Assembly (NCBI GenBank): GCA_017542475.1
Contig: JAFXXD010000017.1
Coordinates: 1-50,105, forward strand
DNA from: Ruminococcus sp.
GTDB taxonomy: Bacteria; Bacillota; Clostridia; Oscillospirales; Ruminococcaceae
Direction: 5' to 3'
DNA: 50,105 nt
A model generated the notes under the pieces. It ran no database searches, was not told where the DNA came from, and worked only from the letters and a program-made list of their open reading frames with translations. Below, piece after piece: positions 6,590 through 14,910 of the stretch (the stretch's first letter is position 1; every line of letters starts with the position of its first letter). Both the position numbers and the translations under genes were made by a program.

Positions 6590-8914
6590 TTATTCCTCAG
6601 TAGTTGAGCTGCTTGAGTAAAGCACGCTATCCCATGTTGCTCTGTCGGGGTTACCGCCTGTAGAGGTCTTGCCGTAGAGCTTGAGGATGAAGGAAGCATC
6701 ATTGGACATGATCTTTCTTGCGGGCTTCTGGATGTAGAAGTTATCCTCAGCCTTCTCGTTGTTTACGTCGCAGAGGAATGCAGCGAACTCGTCGAGATTC
6801 TTGTCATAGCCCTCTCTTGCAACCTTCTGGTTGTTCTCGTCGTAAGTAGCGATCTGGTTGCTTGTGGAGAAGATCTCCTCGTCAGCCTTTGCGCCTGTGG
6901 ACATCTTGGAGTACCATACGAGTACGAGTGAAGCGTCCTTAGAATCAGCCATGAAGTTGAGGTCGCCGTCGCCCTTAACGCCAACGTAGCAGATAACGTT
7001 TGCCTCAGAGCCGTCCACGTTCTTGAGAACGTCGCCGCTCTTAGCTACGACCTTGCCTTCAACCTCGATGTCTTCTGTTGCATAAAGAGCGATATCGTGT
7101 GAGAACTTGTACTCACCCTTCTTGAATACGCTTGAAGGTGTCTGTGTACCGAAGTCAACCTTATCAGTGATGTTGTAGCCCTTGCCCTTTGAAAGAACAG
7201 TCTCTGCAACGATCTCCTTCTCGCCCTTCTCGTTCTCAGCCTCGCCGTAAGAGATCTCTACTTCGTCGATGCTTACGTAGATGGACTCGATCTGATCCTT
7301 GTTGAACTTCTCATCAATGTTGAGGTAGAAGCCTGTCTTCGCTGTTACATAGTAGTTAGCATCAGTCTTTACAACCTTTGTAGTTGTTGTTTCAGAAGAA
7401 GTTGTTTCTGTAGCTGTAGTTGTGTCTGTAGTTGTGTCTGTAGTTGTGTCTGTAGTTGTGGAAGTTGTTTCCGAAGTAGTTGTTGTTGTTTCTGTAGATG
7501 TAGAAGTTGTAGATGTTGTGGAAGTTGTAGTTGTTGTTTCAACCTCGAGAACTCTCTTGAACTTTACATCAACAGAGCCTGTGCCAGCCTTTACGCCTGA
7601 GTAATCAGCTGTAACGTCAACAGTCTTGTAGCCGTCTGTTACGTTGAGGCCGTATGTCTCAAGGATGTAAGCCTTAGCGTCCTCAAGCTCCTTATCCTCG
7701 AACTTAGCACTGAATGTAGCTGTGCCGGCGCTGAGCTGAGCTGTGATATCGTAGAGAGCATCAGCGAATGCGCCGAGCTGACCTGTTGTGATATCAAGTG
7801 AGTAAGAAGAATTCTTGCCGATCTGGTTTACGATCTTGTCGTAGATGTTGTTTACGAGCTCCTTCTCAGCAGCCTCAGAAGCGGTCGAGGGGATCTCCTT
7901 GTTGAGTCTGTTCTCAACTCTCTGACCGAATCTGCTTGCCTTAGCAGCAGCGAGAGCCTCAGCAAATGTGCCGTACTCCTTCTTCTCGGTTGTCTTGTTG
8001 AGAGCCTTGTCAGACCATGTCTTAACTCTGTTGAGCTGCTTCTTGTAGTAAGCAAGAGCGTCAGCGACCTCAGCCTTGCAGTCAGCGATCTTCTCAGACT
8101 CTGTAGCTTCAAAAGCCTCGTCGATAGCCTTGTTAGCGTCCTTCTCGAGAGCATCGAGCTGCTCAAGACCGTAGTCAGCTATGGCTGTACCCTTGTACTG
8201 CTTCAGCTTGTCAGACGTAAATGTTACATCAGCGCTTACCTTTGTATCATTCTTAAGTGATTCAGCGTTGATAACAACTGTGAACTGACCAGCGATAGTT
8301 ACATCGCTGAATGTATCGTCTGTAGCGATCTCAACGCCGTACTTAGCAGCGAGGTCGTTAAGAACTTCACCGATCGTCTTCTTGCTTCCCTCTGTGAACT
8401 CGGGAACGATGTCTGTAACGTTGCATGTAAGAGTAATGTTGCCCTTATCATCGATAACGTAATTTACATCACCAACGTGCTTGATGATCTTGTTTGTGAT
8501 GTCCTGATAGTTGCCGGCACGCTTTGCTGCCTCTGAGAGAGCACTCTGGATGCTGAACGAGCCGCTCTTCTTGTCAACGCCGATAAGCTTTGTGTAAACG
8601 AGGCTGTTCCAGTCGGAATCCTTGGTAACGGTGAATTTGCCGTCGCCTAATGTCTCGTAAACGTCTGCGAGCTTATCCTCGCCTACCATGTAGTCGTCGC
8701 TGTCATCAACGCCCGCGCCGGGAGTGATGTAAGTAAGACCGTTCTCACCCTCGAGTGTGATAGAGTTGCTTGATTCTGTTGCAGCGTCGTTTGCAACAAC
8801 TGCGAGAGCTGCGTTGTCAACACTTGCAGCATTTGCAACTGTCAGGCACTGAGTAAGAGCGAGCGGAGCAGCAGCTGCTACAGCGAAAGCTCTCTTGAAT
8901 AATGAGTTCTTCAT
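6590..8914 (-). CDS. cttA: CttA-like cellulose-attachment protein with X-dockerin
   Basis: 774-residue secreted protein in the cttA position between scaB and scaE. Order: signal peptide (1-29), module A (about 100-235), helical segment (about 240-310), module B (about 315-453), Thr-rich linker (459-512), X module (518-646), dockerin (647-755). The two modules look like diverged copies: SEAA..., ITNKIIKHVG / IYDKIVNQIG, then KYGVEIATDD / TYGLNVTDGY before a closing beta segment. This fits the two carbohydrate-binding modules of R. flavefaciens CttA by position, but sequence alone does not prove binding. The X-dockerin begins GVKGDGDLN and would dock on ScaE. ATG 8914 is chosen because GAGAGG lies 9 nt upstream. 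Two minus-strand promoters precede it. Confidence 0.82.
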   Translation of the reverse strand: MKNSLFKRAFAVAAAAPLALTQCLTVANAASVDNAALAVVANDAATESSNSITLEGENGLTYITPGAGVDDSDDYMVGEDKLADVYETLGDGKFTVTKDSDWNSLVYTKLIGVDKKSGSFSIQSALSEAAKRAGNYQDITNKIIKHVGDVNYVIDDKGNITLTCNVTDIVPEFTEGSKKTIGEVLNDLAAKYGVEIATDDTFSDVTIAGQFTVVINAESLKNDTKVSADVTFTSDKLKQYKGTAIADYGLEQLDALEKDANKAIDEAFEATESEKIADCKAEVADALAYYKKQLNRVKTWSDKALNKTTEKKEYGTFAEALAAAKASRFGQRVENRLNKEIPSTASEAAEKELVNNIYDKIVNQIGKNSSYSLDITTGQLGAFADALYDITAQLSAGTATFSAKFEDKELEDAKAYILETYGLNVTDGYKTVDVTADYSGVKAGTGSVDVKFKRVLEVETTTTTSTTSTTSTSTETTTTTSETTSTTTDTTTDTTTDTTTATETTSSETTTTKVVKTDANYYVTAKTGFYLNIDEKFNKDQIESIYVSIDEVEISYGEAENEKGEKEIVAETVLSKGKGYNITDKVDFGTQTPSSVFKKGEYKFSHDIALYATEDIEVEGKVVAKSGDVLKNVDGSEANVICYVGVKGDGDLNFMADSKDASLVLVWYSKMSTGAKADEEIFSTSNQIATYDENNQKVAREGYDKNLDEFAAFLCDVNNEKAEDNFYIQKPARKIMSNDASFILKLYGKTSTGGNPDRATWDSVLYSSSSTTEE

Positions 8915-9041
8915 TGTTCTATACCTCTCTAACATATTTTGTCTGAACCCGTCTGCCTTTCATCCGAAGCCGACGTTTCAGCTATCATTTTCGGCGAATA
9001 CAGGCAATTAGCCTATAATCCTCCCGAAAATTCATAACTAC

Positions 9042-9070
9042 ATTTTATCACACTCTCCCGAATAAGTCAA
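9042..9070 (-). promoter_or_regulatory. Proximal cttA promoter
   Basis: On the minus strand, TTGACT (9065-9070), 17-nt spacer, TAAAAT (9042-9047), about 120 nt upstream of the cttA start. Confidence 0.6.
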
Positions 9071-9314
9071 GAAAAACAACGTATTTTTCCAAAAAATAAT
9101 TGACGATTAATTATCACCATTTTTGTACGTATTTCACAATCAGTAAAACCTATAAGCGGCTATTTTATCAAGAATTCGCCTATCTGTAATATTTCCCGCT
9201 TATATTACTGACTATCAACGTCAAATGAAACAACTCTGCTTGTCAAAAGTGTGTGATTTTGAGTATCTTCGCTGAGTATTGCCTTTTACGCTGTCTCCCG
9301 TGCGGTCATATACT

Positions 9315-9343
9315 ATTATAATCAGTGCGGTTCGTAAAGTCAA
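9315..9343 (-). promoter_or_regulatory. Distal cttA promoter
   Basis: On the minus strand, TTGACT (9338-9343), 17-nt spacer, TATAAT (9315-9320), just past the scaB terminator. It would give a leader of almost 400 nt. The rest of the 8915-9412 gap is AT-rich and holds no gene I can see. Confidence 0.65.
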
Positions 9344-9357
9344 TATGGAATATAAGG

Positions 9358-9391
9358 AAAAAAACAAGTCGGACACGAGGTCCGACTTGTT
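9358..9391 (-). terminator. Terminator of scaB
   Basis: On the minus strand, a 12-bp perfect stem (AACAAGTCGGAC at 9363-9374 with 9380-9391) is followed by seven T. It separates the scaC-scaA-scaB transcript from cttA. Confidence 0.9.
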
Positions 9392-9412
9392 GTAGTTGTT
9401 TTGATAGGTGAC

Positions 9413-12400
9413 TTACTCAGTTATAAGGAAATCACGGATCTTTTCTTCTCTGCCCGATACAGCATCGTTCCATGCCGCCTGACGGTCTGTGCCGCCCGAA
9501 GACATAATCGAGTAGTATCTAAGGATCGAGCTTGCGTCCTTAGCGTCGATCACACGTCCGCTCTTGGTTGTCTTCCAGTTGTCTTCGTCGTAAACGTCCT
9601 TATCAACGTCTGCGAGGAATGCGCCAAACTGGTCGAGGTCAAGCTCGGGATGATCGGTGATGATCTTGTTCGATTCAGGATTGATCATAATATCGTCAGA
9701 GCTTACGGTTGCTTCCTTAACGGAAACCTTGGAGTAGAATGCGAGAGCATTTGATGCGTCCTTAGCGTCAGCCTTGTTATCAAGGTTGGAGTCACCCTTT
9801 ACGCCGATGTAAACCTTGAATGTTACAGGGTTACCGTCTGCGAACTCGAGCGGCTTGCCGCCGTAGAATGCGTCAACGTTGTAAGTGAAGTCTGTCTGCT
9901 CTTCGTTGTAAGCTGCCATAGGATTATCCTCGCCGCTTACCTTCTCCTTGAAGCTGAGTGCGGACTCGTCGAATGTGATCTCTTCTGTAGTGCCGTCAGA
10001 CATTACAACTGTGAGCTTTGTAGCCGTAACGTGACCCTTATTGAAGGATCTGCCGTCGTGGTTGAAGTAGAATCCGTCGATAGCTGTACCCTCAACAATT
10101 ACGTACTTAGCCGCATCAGGAAGTGTTGTGACTGTACCTGTTGAAGTGGTCTCTGTACCGGTCTCGCTTGCTGTTGTAGTCTCTGTGTCGGTAGCTGTCT
10201 CAGATGCAGATGTTGTATCAGTGTCTGTATCTGTAGCAGATGCCGTCTCAGAAGCTGTTGTTGCTGTATCCTCGCCTGTTGTCGTAGTATCAGCAACAGA
10301 TGATGTTACAGGCTTAACTATGATAGCACCGTCGAGGCAGAGGATGTAATTTGTTATATCCTCACCGTTGGAGTTGGACGCATTGAAGAAGTCCTTAGTC
10401 CATGTTACGGGATACTCGCCTGCTTCTGTTCCCTCGGAAACTGTGTAAGTGAGGTTGAATACTACCGCACCGTTTGCAGCAGCCATTTCAGCGCCCTTAG
10501 CATTTGCGAATGCGAACTCGAATGTTGAAGTGTTGGCAACAACGTCAGAGCCGTAAGCGTCAGAGTTGGATACTGCGCTGTAAGCGATAGGAGTCTTAGC
10601 TGTTACGCCGAACTGTGCACCGCCTACCGCGAGGTTTACTGCGTTGGGATCAAGAACGAGTACAGGAACTGTAACTGTCTGACCTGCCTCAGCCTCTACT
10701 CTCTGGATCTGCCAGATGACAGCGCCGTCGGGAGCAGTAACAACGGGTGTTGTAGTTGTAGCTTCAGTTGTAGCTGTTGTTGTAGCTTCGCTTGAAGTTG
10801 TAGTCTCGGGAACCTTTACGAGGATAGCACCATCAAGGCAAACAATGTGCTTTGTGATGTCAAGACCGTTCGTATCGGAAGCATTGAGCTCGCCGATAAC
10901 TACGGGGTACTTGTCGCCGTCCTTAGCCGTGTCGGGAACCTTGTACTTGAGTGTGATTACCTTTGCACCGCTTGCAGCTGCAATGCCCTGTCCCTTGGGA
11001 TGAGCGAATGCGAATCTGTTAGCGTCGCCGTTTACGCCTGACTGGATGTCAGCGCTGTATGCCGCAGAACCTGTGCCGCTCTGGAGAGCTGCATCACAGC
11101 TGATGATGAACTGTGCTCCGCCGACCTCAAGCTTTGTATCGTTGGGATCGAGCACGAGAACGTCAACGTCAACCTCTTCACCGGGAGCAGCTGTTACAGT
11201 CTGAGCCTGCCATACGATAGCGCCCTCAGCAACTGTAAGAGTTGTTTCTGTCTCGGATGCAGTTGTGGTTTCTGTGGCTGTTGCTGTTGTTGTTTCGCCT
11301 GTTGTAGTTGTTGTGTCCTCAACAACTATGATAGCACCGTCGAGGCATACAACAAAGCTTGAAATGTCTTCGCCGTTGGAGTTGGACGCATTGAAGAAGT
11401 CCTTAGTCCATGTTACGGGATACTCGCCTGCAGCTGTTCCCTCGGGAACTGTGTAGGTGAGGTTGAATACTACTGCGTTGTTTGCAGCAGCTGTCTCAGC
11501 ACCCTTAGCATTTGCGAATGCGAACTCGAATGTTGACTTGTTAGCAACGATATCGGAAGCATAAGCGTCAGATTTAGCGGATACTGAATCGTAAGCGATG
11601 GGAGCCTTGGCTGTTACGCCGAACTGTGCACCGCCTACAGCGAGCTTAGCGTCGTTGGGATCGAGAACAAGTACAGGAACTGTAACTGTCTCGCCTGCCT
11701 TAGCCTCTACTCTCTGGATCTGCCAGATAACAGCACCCTCGGGAGCTGTTACAGGGAGAACCTGCTCAGTAACACTTGCAGTTGTTGTGCTTGTGTCAGC
11801 AGCAGTTGTAGATGTGTCAGCAGCAGTTGTAGATGTATCAGCTGATGTTGTAGAATCGCTCTCACTTGTTGTAGATGTGAGCTCATCAACGATGATCTTA
11901 CCGTCAACGAGTGTAACATCAGCAGTGATGTCGTTTCCGTTTGTATCGCTGATGAATGCGTTGGACCACTCAACAGGGTACTCGCCTGCTGCTGTGCCCT
12001 CGGGAACTGTGTATGTGAGCTTGAGAACGGAAGAACCGCTTGCAGCCTCAACGCCTGCGCCCTTAGCTTCAGCAAATGCAAACTCGTTTGTATCCTTGTT
12101 GAATGTAAGCTCAGCCTTATAGCCGTCGGAACCTGTAGCAGTTGAGAATGCGATAGGAGTCTTGGCTGTGATGTTGAACTGAGCACCGCCGACAGCAAGA
12201 TTCTCTTCGCCTGCATCAACAAGAACGTCGAGCTCTACTGTTTCGCCGGGAACGGCATGCTTCTCGGGAATTGTCCAAGTAACCTTGCCTTCTGTGAGGT
12301 CGTCATCTACGATGACAGCACCGTCGATGAGTGTAACTTTTGCAGTGATGTCGTTTCCGTCTGTATCGGAGATGTAGATATCTCCTGCCCAGGTTACGTC

Positions 12401-14854
12401 GTACGTACCGGGAGCTGTACCTGCGGGAACGTCAAATGTAAGAACCATTACGCTGTCGCCGTCAGCAGCAGCAACGCCTGCGCCCTTGCCTTCGCCGAAC
12501 GCAAACTCGTTCTTATTGTTTACGATGTCAGACTTATAAGCGTCAGAGCCGCTTACAGAGCTGAGCTGTACAGTCTTTGCATTGATGTTGAACTGAGCAC
12601 CTGCAACAGCAAGAGCCTCGCTGTCGGGATCGCTTACCTTCACGTTGAGGGTAGCAGTCTTGCCAGCCTGAGCGTGAACAGTGGGGATCTCCCATGAGAT
12701 GCCGCCTTCGCTTGAAACAACGATAGCACCGTCAGTAAGAGTTACCTTATCTGTGATGTCATTGCCGTTTGTGTCGCTTACGAATGCGTCAGACCACTTA
12801 ACAGGGTATGTGCCGCTTGCACCTGCGGGAACCTTATAAGAGATGGTGAGAACAACTGCGCCGTCAGCAGCAGCTGTAGCAGCACCCTTGCCCTCAGCGA
12901 ATGCGAACTCGTTGGTTGCGTCATTCTTCTGGATGCCAGCCTTATAAGCAGCAGATGTATCGCTTACGCCTGCAAATGTGATACCCGAAGCGGGTGTGAT
13001 CTTGAACTGAGCACCTGCAACAGCGAGGTCAGAAGTGCCGTTTACGACAACGTTCATCTTGACTGTCTCGCCTGCATTAGCCTTGACTGTAGGTATCTTC
13101 CACTCTACCTTGCCGTCAGCGGGAGCTGCTGTTGTAACAACTGCAGTAGTTGTTGAGCTGTCAGCAGGAGCTGCTGTAGTATCAGCAGTAGTGGTAATTG
13201 TTGTTGTTGTTGTCGTGTCATCGCCGCCGAGAACTACGATCTTACCGGACTGGATGTTAGCGTCGAACTCGATAGCCTCATAGCCGTTTTCAACTACGTG
13301 GAATCTGTCGGGCTGCCACTCGTATGTTCCGGGAGCAGCATCAGCGGGGATAGAGATAGCGTATCTTGCTACGGGCTCATCCGTATTGATAGTCTGCGGG
13401 TCGCCTGAATCGAGGCAGTCGCAGTACCATGTACCGTCTATCTCGGTGTACTCGGGGCTTGTTGCTACAGCCTTGCACTTTGTGTTCTTCATTGTAGCAG
13501 TAGCGCCTGAGATGGGGAGATTAGCATCGTCAACTCTTGCTACGAACTGAGCTACCTTGCGGTTGCTTGTGTTTGTGCAGTAGAGACCGATGTTAACTGT
13601 CTGACCGGGTTCAGCTGTTACGTCCTCGGGCTTGATGATGAAGCCCTCGTCAACGCTTGCAGGCTTTGTGCCCGTAGCGGGAGCAGTAGTTGTCTCACCT
13701 GAAGGAGCAGTAGTTGTCTCGCCGCTTCCTGTAACAGTGAGCTTACCTGTCTTGAGAGTAGCATCAAACTCGACGCCGTTGTAGCCGTCCTCAACTACGT
13801 GGAATCTGTCGAGCTTCCACTCGTAGGTTCCGGGAGTAGCATTGGAAGGAACAGTGATATCAAACTTGGCAACAGCCTTGCTTGTATCGATCTCCTGAGG
13901 CTCACCCGAATCGAGAGTATCGCAGTACCATGTACCGTTGAGCTCGCTGTACTCGGGCTTTGTAGCTATAGCAGAGCATCTTAAGGATGTCATTGTAGCT
14001 GTTGCGCCGCTGATAGGAAGGTTAGCATTGATTACCTGTGCTACGAACTGAGCAGCCTTGCGGTTGCTGCCGTTCTCACACATAATGTTAACTGATACAG
14101 TATCGCCTGCTGCAACCGTAGCGTCTGCGGGAGTGATGATAAACTTGCTGTCTACCTCGAACTCACCCTCGTGAGGAACGCTTACTGTAGTAACAGAGGG
14201 AGCTGTTGTTTCGTTTGAAGGAGCCTGTGTGGTTGTGTTTGTGGGAGCTGTGGTCTCGCCCTCTCCAAGGATATGGATAACACCGGGCTTGATCGTAGCG
14301 TCAAACTCAACGCCGTTATAACCGTCCTCTACAACGTGGAAATGCGAGAGATTATATTCATAATCTCCAGCCTTAGCATTTGAGGGGACTGAGAGTGTGA
14401 ATGCGATGACTGCCTTGTCGGAAGCGAGCGACATAGGCTCACCCGAATCAAGTGTATCGCAGTAGTATCTTCCGTTAAGTTTATTAAAGGTAAAAGCGCC
14501 GTCTACAGCCTTGCAGCGAAGATCAGCCTCAGCAACGTCTGCTGTTATACCCTGCGGGAGATCGGAATCATCGAGACCTACTACAAGAGTACCGACCTTG
14601 TGCGAGCCGGCATCTGCGAAGATCTTGACCTTGACACTTTCACCCGCGTTAACAGAAACCTCTTCAGGAGTTACAACGAAGTCAGCCTGAGCAGTTTTAT
14701 TGACAGCAACGTCCGCAACTTCTCCTATACTAACGTTAGGCTGCACAGCAGATACTCTGCCGGCAGCACTAACATTAAAGGAAGAAGCAAATGCACTTGT
14801 CATGAGCGAAGCGCTCATTGCGAAGGACGTAACTGCCGCAAGCAGTTTCTTCAT
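9413..14854 (-). CDS. scaB: ScaB: nine-cohesin scaffoldin with C-terminal X-dockerin
   Basis: Main scaffoldin, 1813 residues. After the signal peptide come cohesins at about 57-196, 235-374, 402-541 (first kind) and 581-714, 717-850, 853-990, 1040-1178, 1211-1347, 1377-1514 (second kind), then an X module (1584-1686) and dockerin (1687-1790). The first three share WYCDTLDSGEP and RFHVVEDGYNG with the ScaA cohesin; the last six share VGGAQF, FAFAxAKGA and WTKDFF/WSxAF-like motifs. In R. flavefaciens the ScaA-like group binds enzyme-type dockerins and the other group binds ScaA; the same division is inferred here. Thr-rich linkers of about 20-65 residues separate most modules, but cohesins 4, 5 and 6 abut directly. 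The X-dockerin would attach the assembly to ScaE. It lies 56 nt after scaA with RBS GAAAGGAAA. Confidence 0.92.
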   Translation of the reverse strand: MKKLLAAVTSFAMSASLMTSAFASSFNVSAAGRVSAVQPNVSIGEVADVAVNKTAQADFVVTPEEVSVNAGESVKVKIFADAGSHKVGTLVVGLDDSDLPQGITADVAEADLRCKAVDGAFTFNKLNGRYYCDTLDSGEPMSLASDKAVIAFTLSVPSNAKAGDYEYNLSHFHVVEDGYNGVEFDATIKPGVIHILGEGETTAPTNTTTQAPSNETTAPSVTTVSVPHEGEFEVDSKFIITPADATVAAGDTVSVNIMCENGSNRKAAQFVAQVINANLPISGATATMTSLRCSAIATKPEYSELNGTWYCDTLDSGEPQEIDTSKAVAKFDITVPSNATPGTYEWKLDRFHVVEDGYNGVEFDATLKTGKLTVTGSGETTTAPSGETTTAPATGTKPASVDEGFIIKPEDVTAEPGQTVNIGLYCTNTSNRKVAQFVARVDDANLPISGATATMKNTKCKAVATSPEYTEIDGTWYCDCLDSGDPQTINTDEPVARYAISIPADAAPGTYEWQPDRFHVVENGYEAIEFDANIQSGKIVVLGGDDTTTTTTITTTADTTAAPADSSTTTAVVTTAAPADGKVEWKIPTVKANAGETVKMNVVVNGTSDLAVAGAQFKITPASGITFAGVSDTSAAYKAGIQKNDATNEFAFAEGKGAATAAADGAVVLTISYKVPAGASGTYPVKWSDAFVSDTNGNDITDKVTLTDGAIVVSSEGGISWEIPTVHAQAGKTATLNVKVSDPDSEALAVAGAQFNINAKTVQLSSVSGSDAYKSDIVNNKNEFAFGEGKGAGVAAADGDSVMVLTFDVPAGTAPGTYDVTWAGDIYISDTDGNDITAKVTLIDGAVIVDDDLTEGKVTWTIPEKHAVPGETVELDVLVDAGEENLAVGGAQFNITAKTPIAFSTATGSDGYKAELTFNKDTNEFAFAEAKGAGVEAASGSSVLKLTYTVPEGTAAGEYPVEWSNAFISDTNGNDITADVTLVDGKIIVDELTSTTSESDSTTSADTSTTAADTSTTAADTSTTTASVTEQVLPVTAPEGAVIWQIQRVEAKAGETVTVPVLVLDPNDAKLAVGGAQFGVTAKAPIAYDSVSAKSDAYASDIVANKSTFEFAFANAKGAETAAANNAVVFNLTYTVPEGTAAGEYPVTWTKDFFNASNSNGEDISSFVVCLDGAIIVVEDTTTTTGETTTATATETTTASETETTLTVAEGAIVWQAQTVTAAPGEEVDVDVLVLDPNDTKLEVGGAQFIISCDAALQSGTGSAAYSADIQSGVNGDANRFAFAHPKGQGIAAASGAKVITLKYKVPDTAKDGDKYPVVIGELNASDTNGLDITKHIVCLDGAILVKVPETTTSSEATTTATTEATTTTPVVTAPDGAVIWQIQRVEAEAGQTVTVPVLVLDPNAVNLAVGGAQFGVTAKTPIAYSAVSNSDAYGSDVVANTSTFEFAFANAKGAEMAAANGAVVFNLTYTVSEGTEAGEYPVTWTKDFFNASNSNGEDITNYILCLDGAIIVKPVTSSVADTTTTGEDTATTASETASATDTDTDTTSASETATDTETTTASETGTETTSTGTVTTLPDAAKYVIVEGTAIDGFYFNHDGRSFNKGHVTATKLTVVMSDGTTEEITFDESALSFKEKVSGEDNPMAAYNEEQTDFTYNVDAFYGGKPLEFADGNPVTFKVYIGVKGDSNLDNKADAKDASNALAFYSKVSVKEATVSSDDIMINPESNKIITDHPELDLDQFGAFLADVDKDVYDEDNWKTTKSGRVIDAKDASSILRYYSIMSSGGTDRQAAWNDAVSGREEKIRDFLITE

Positions 14855-14910
14855 TTGTGCATTTCCTTTCCGAGCATTTGCTCTATTTTATTGTTTTTTC
14901 AGCGGACTGA

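Noticed and set aside
9400-9754. Plus-strand open frame over the 3' end of scaB
   Set aside because: Opposite-strand shadow of the scaB dockerin region, no ribosome site.
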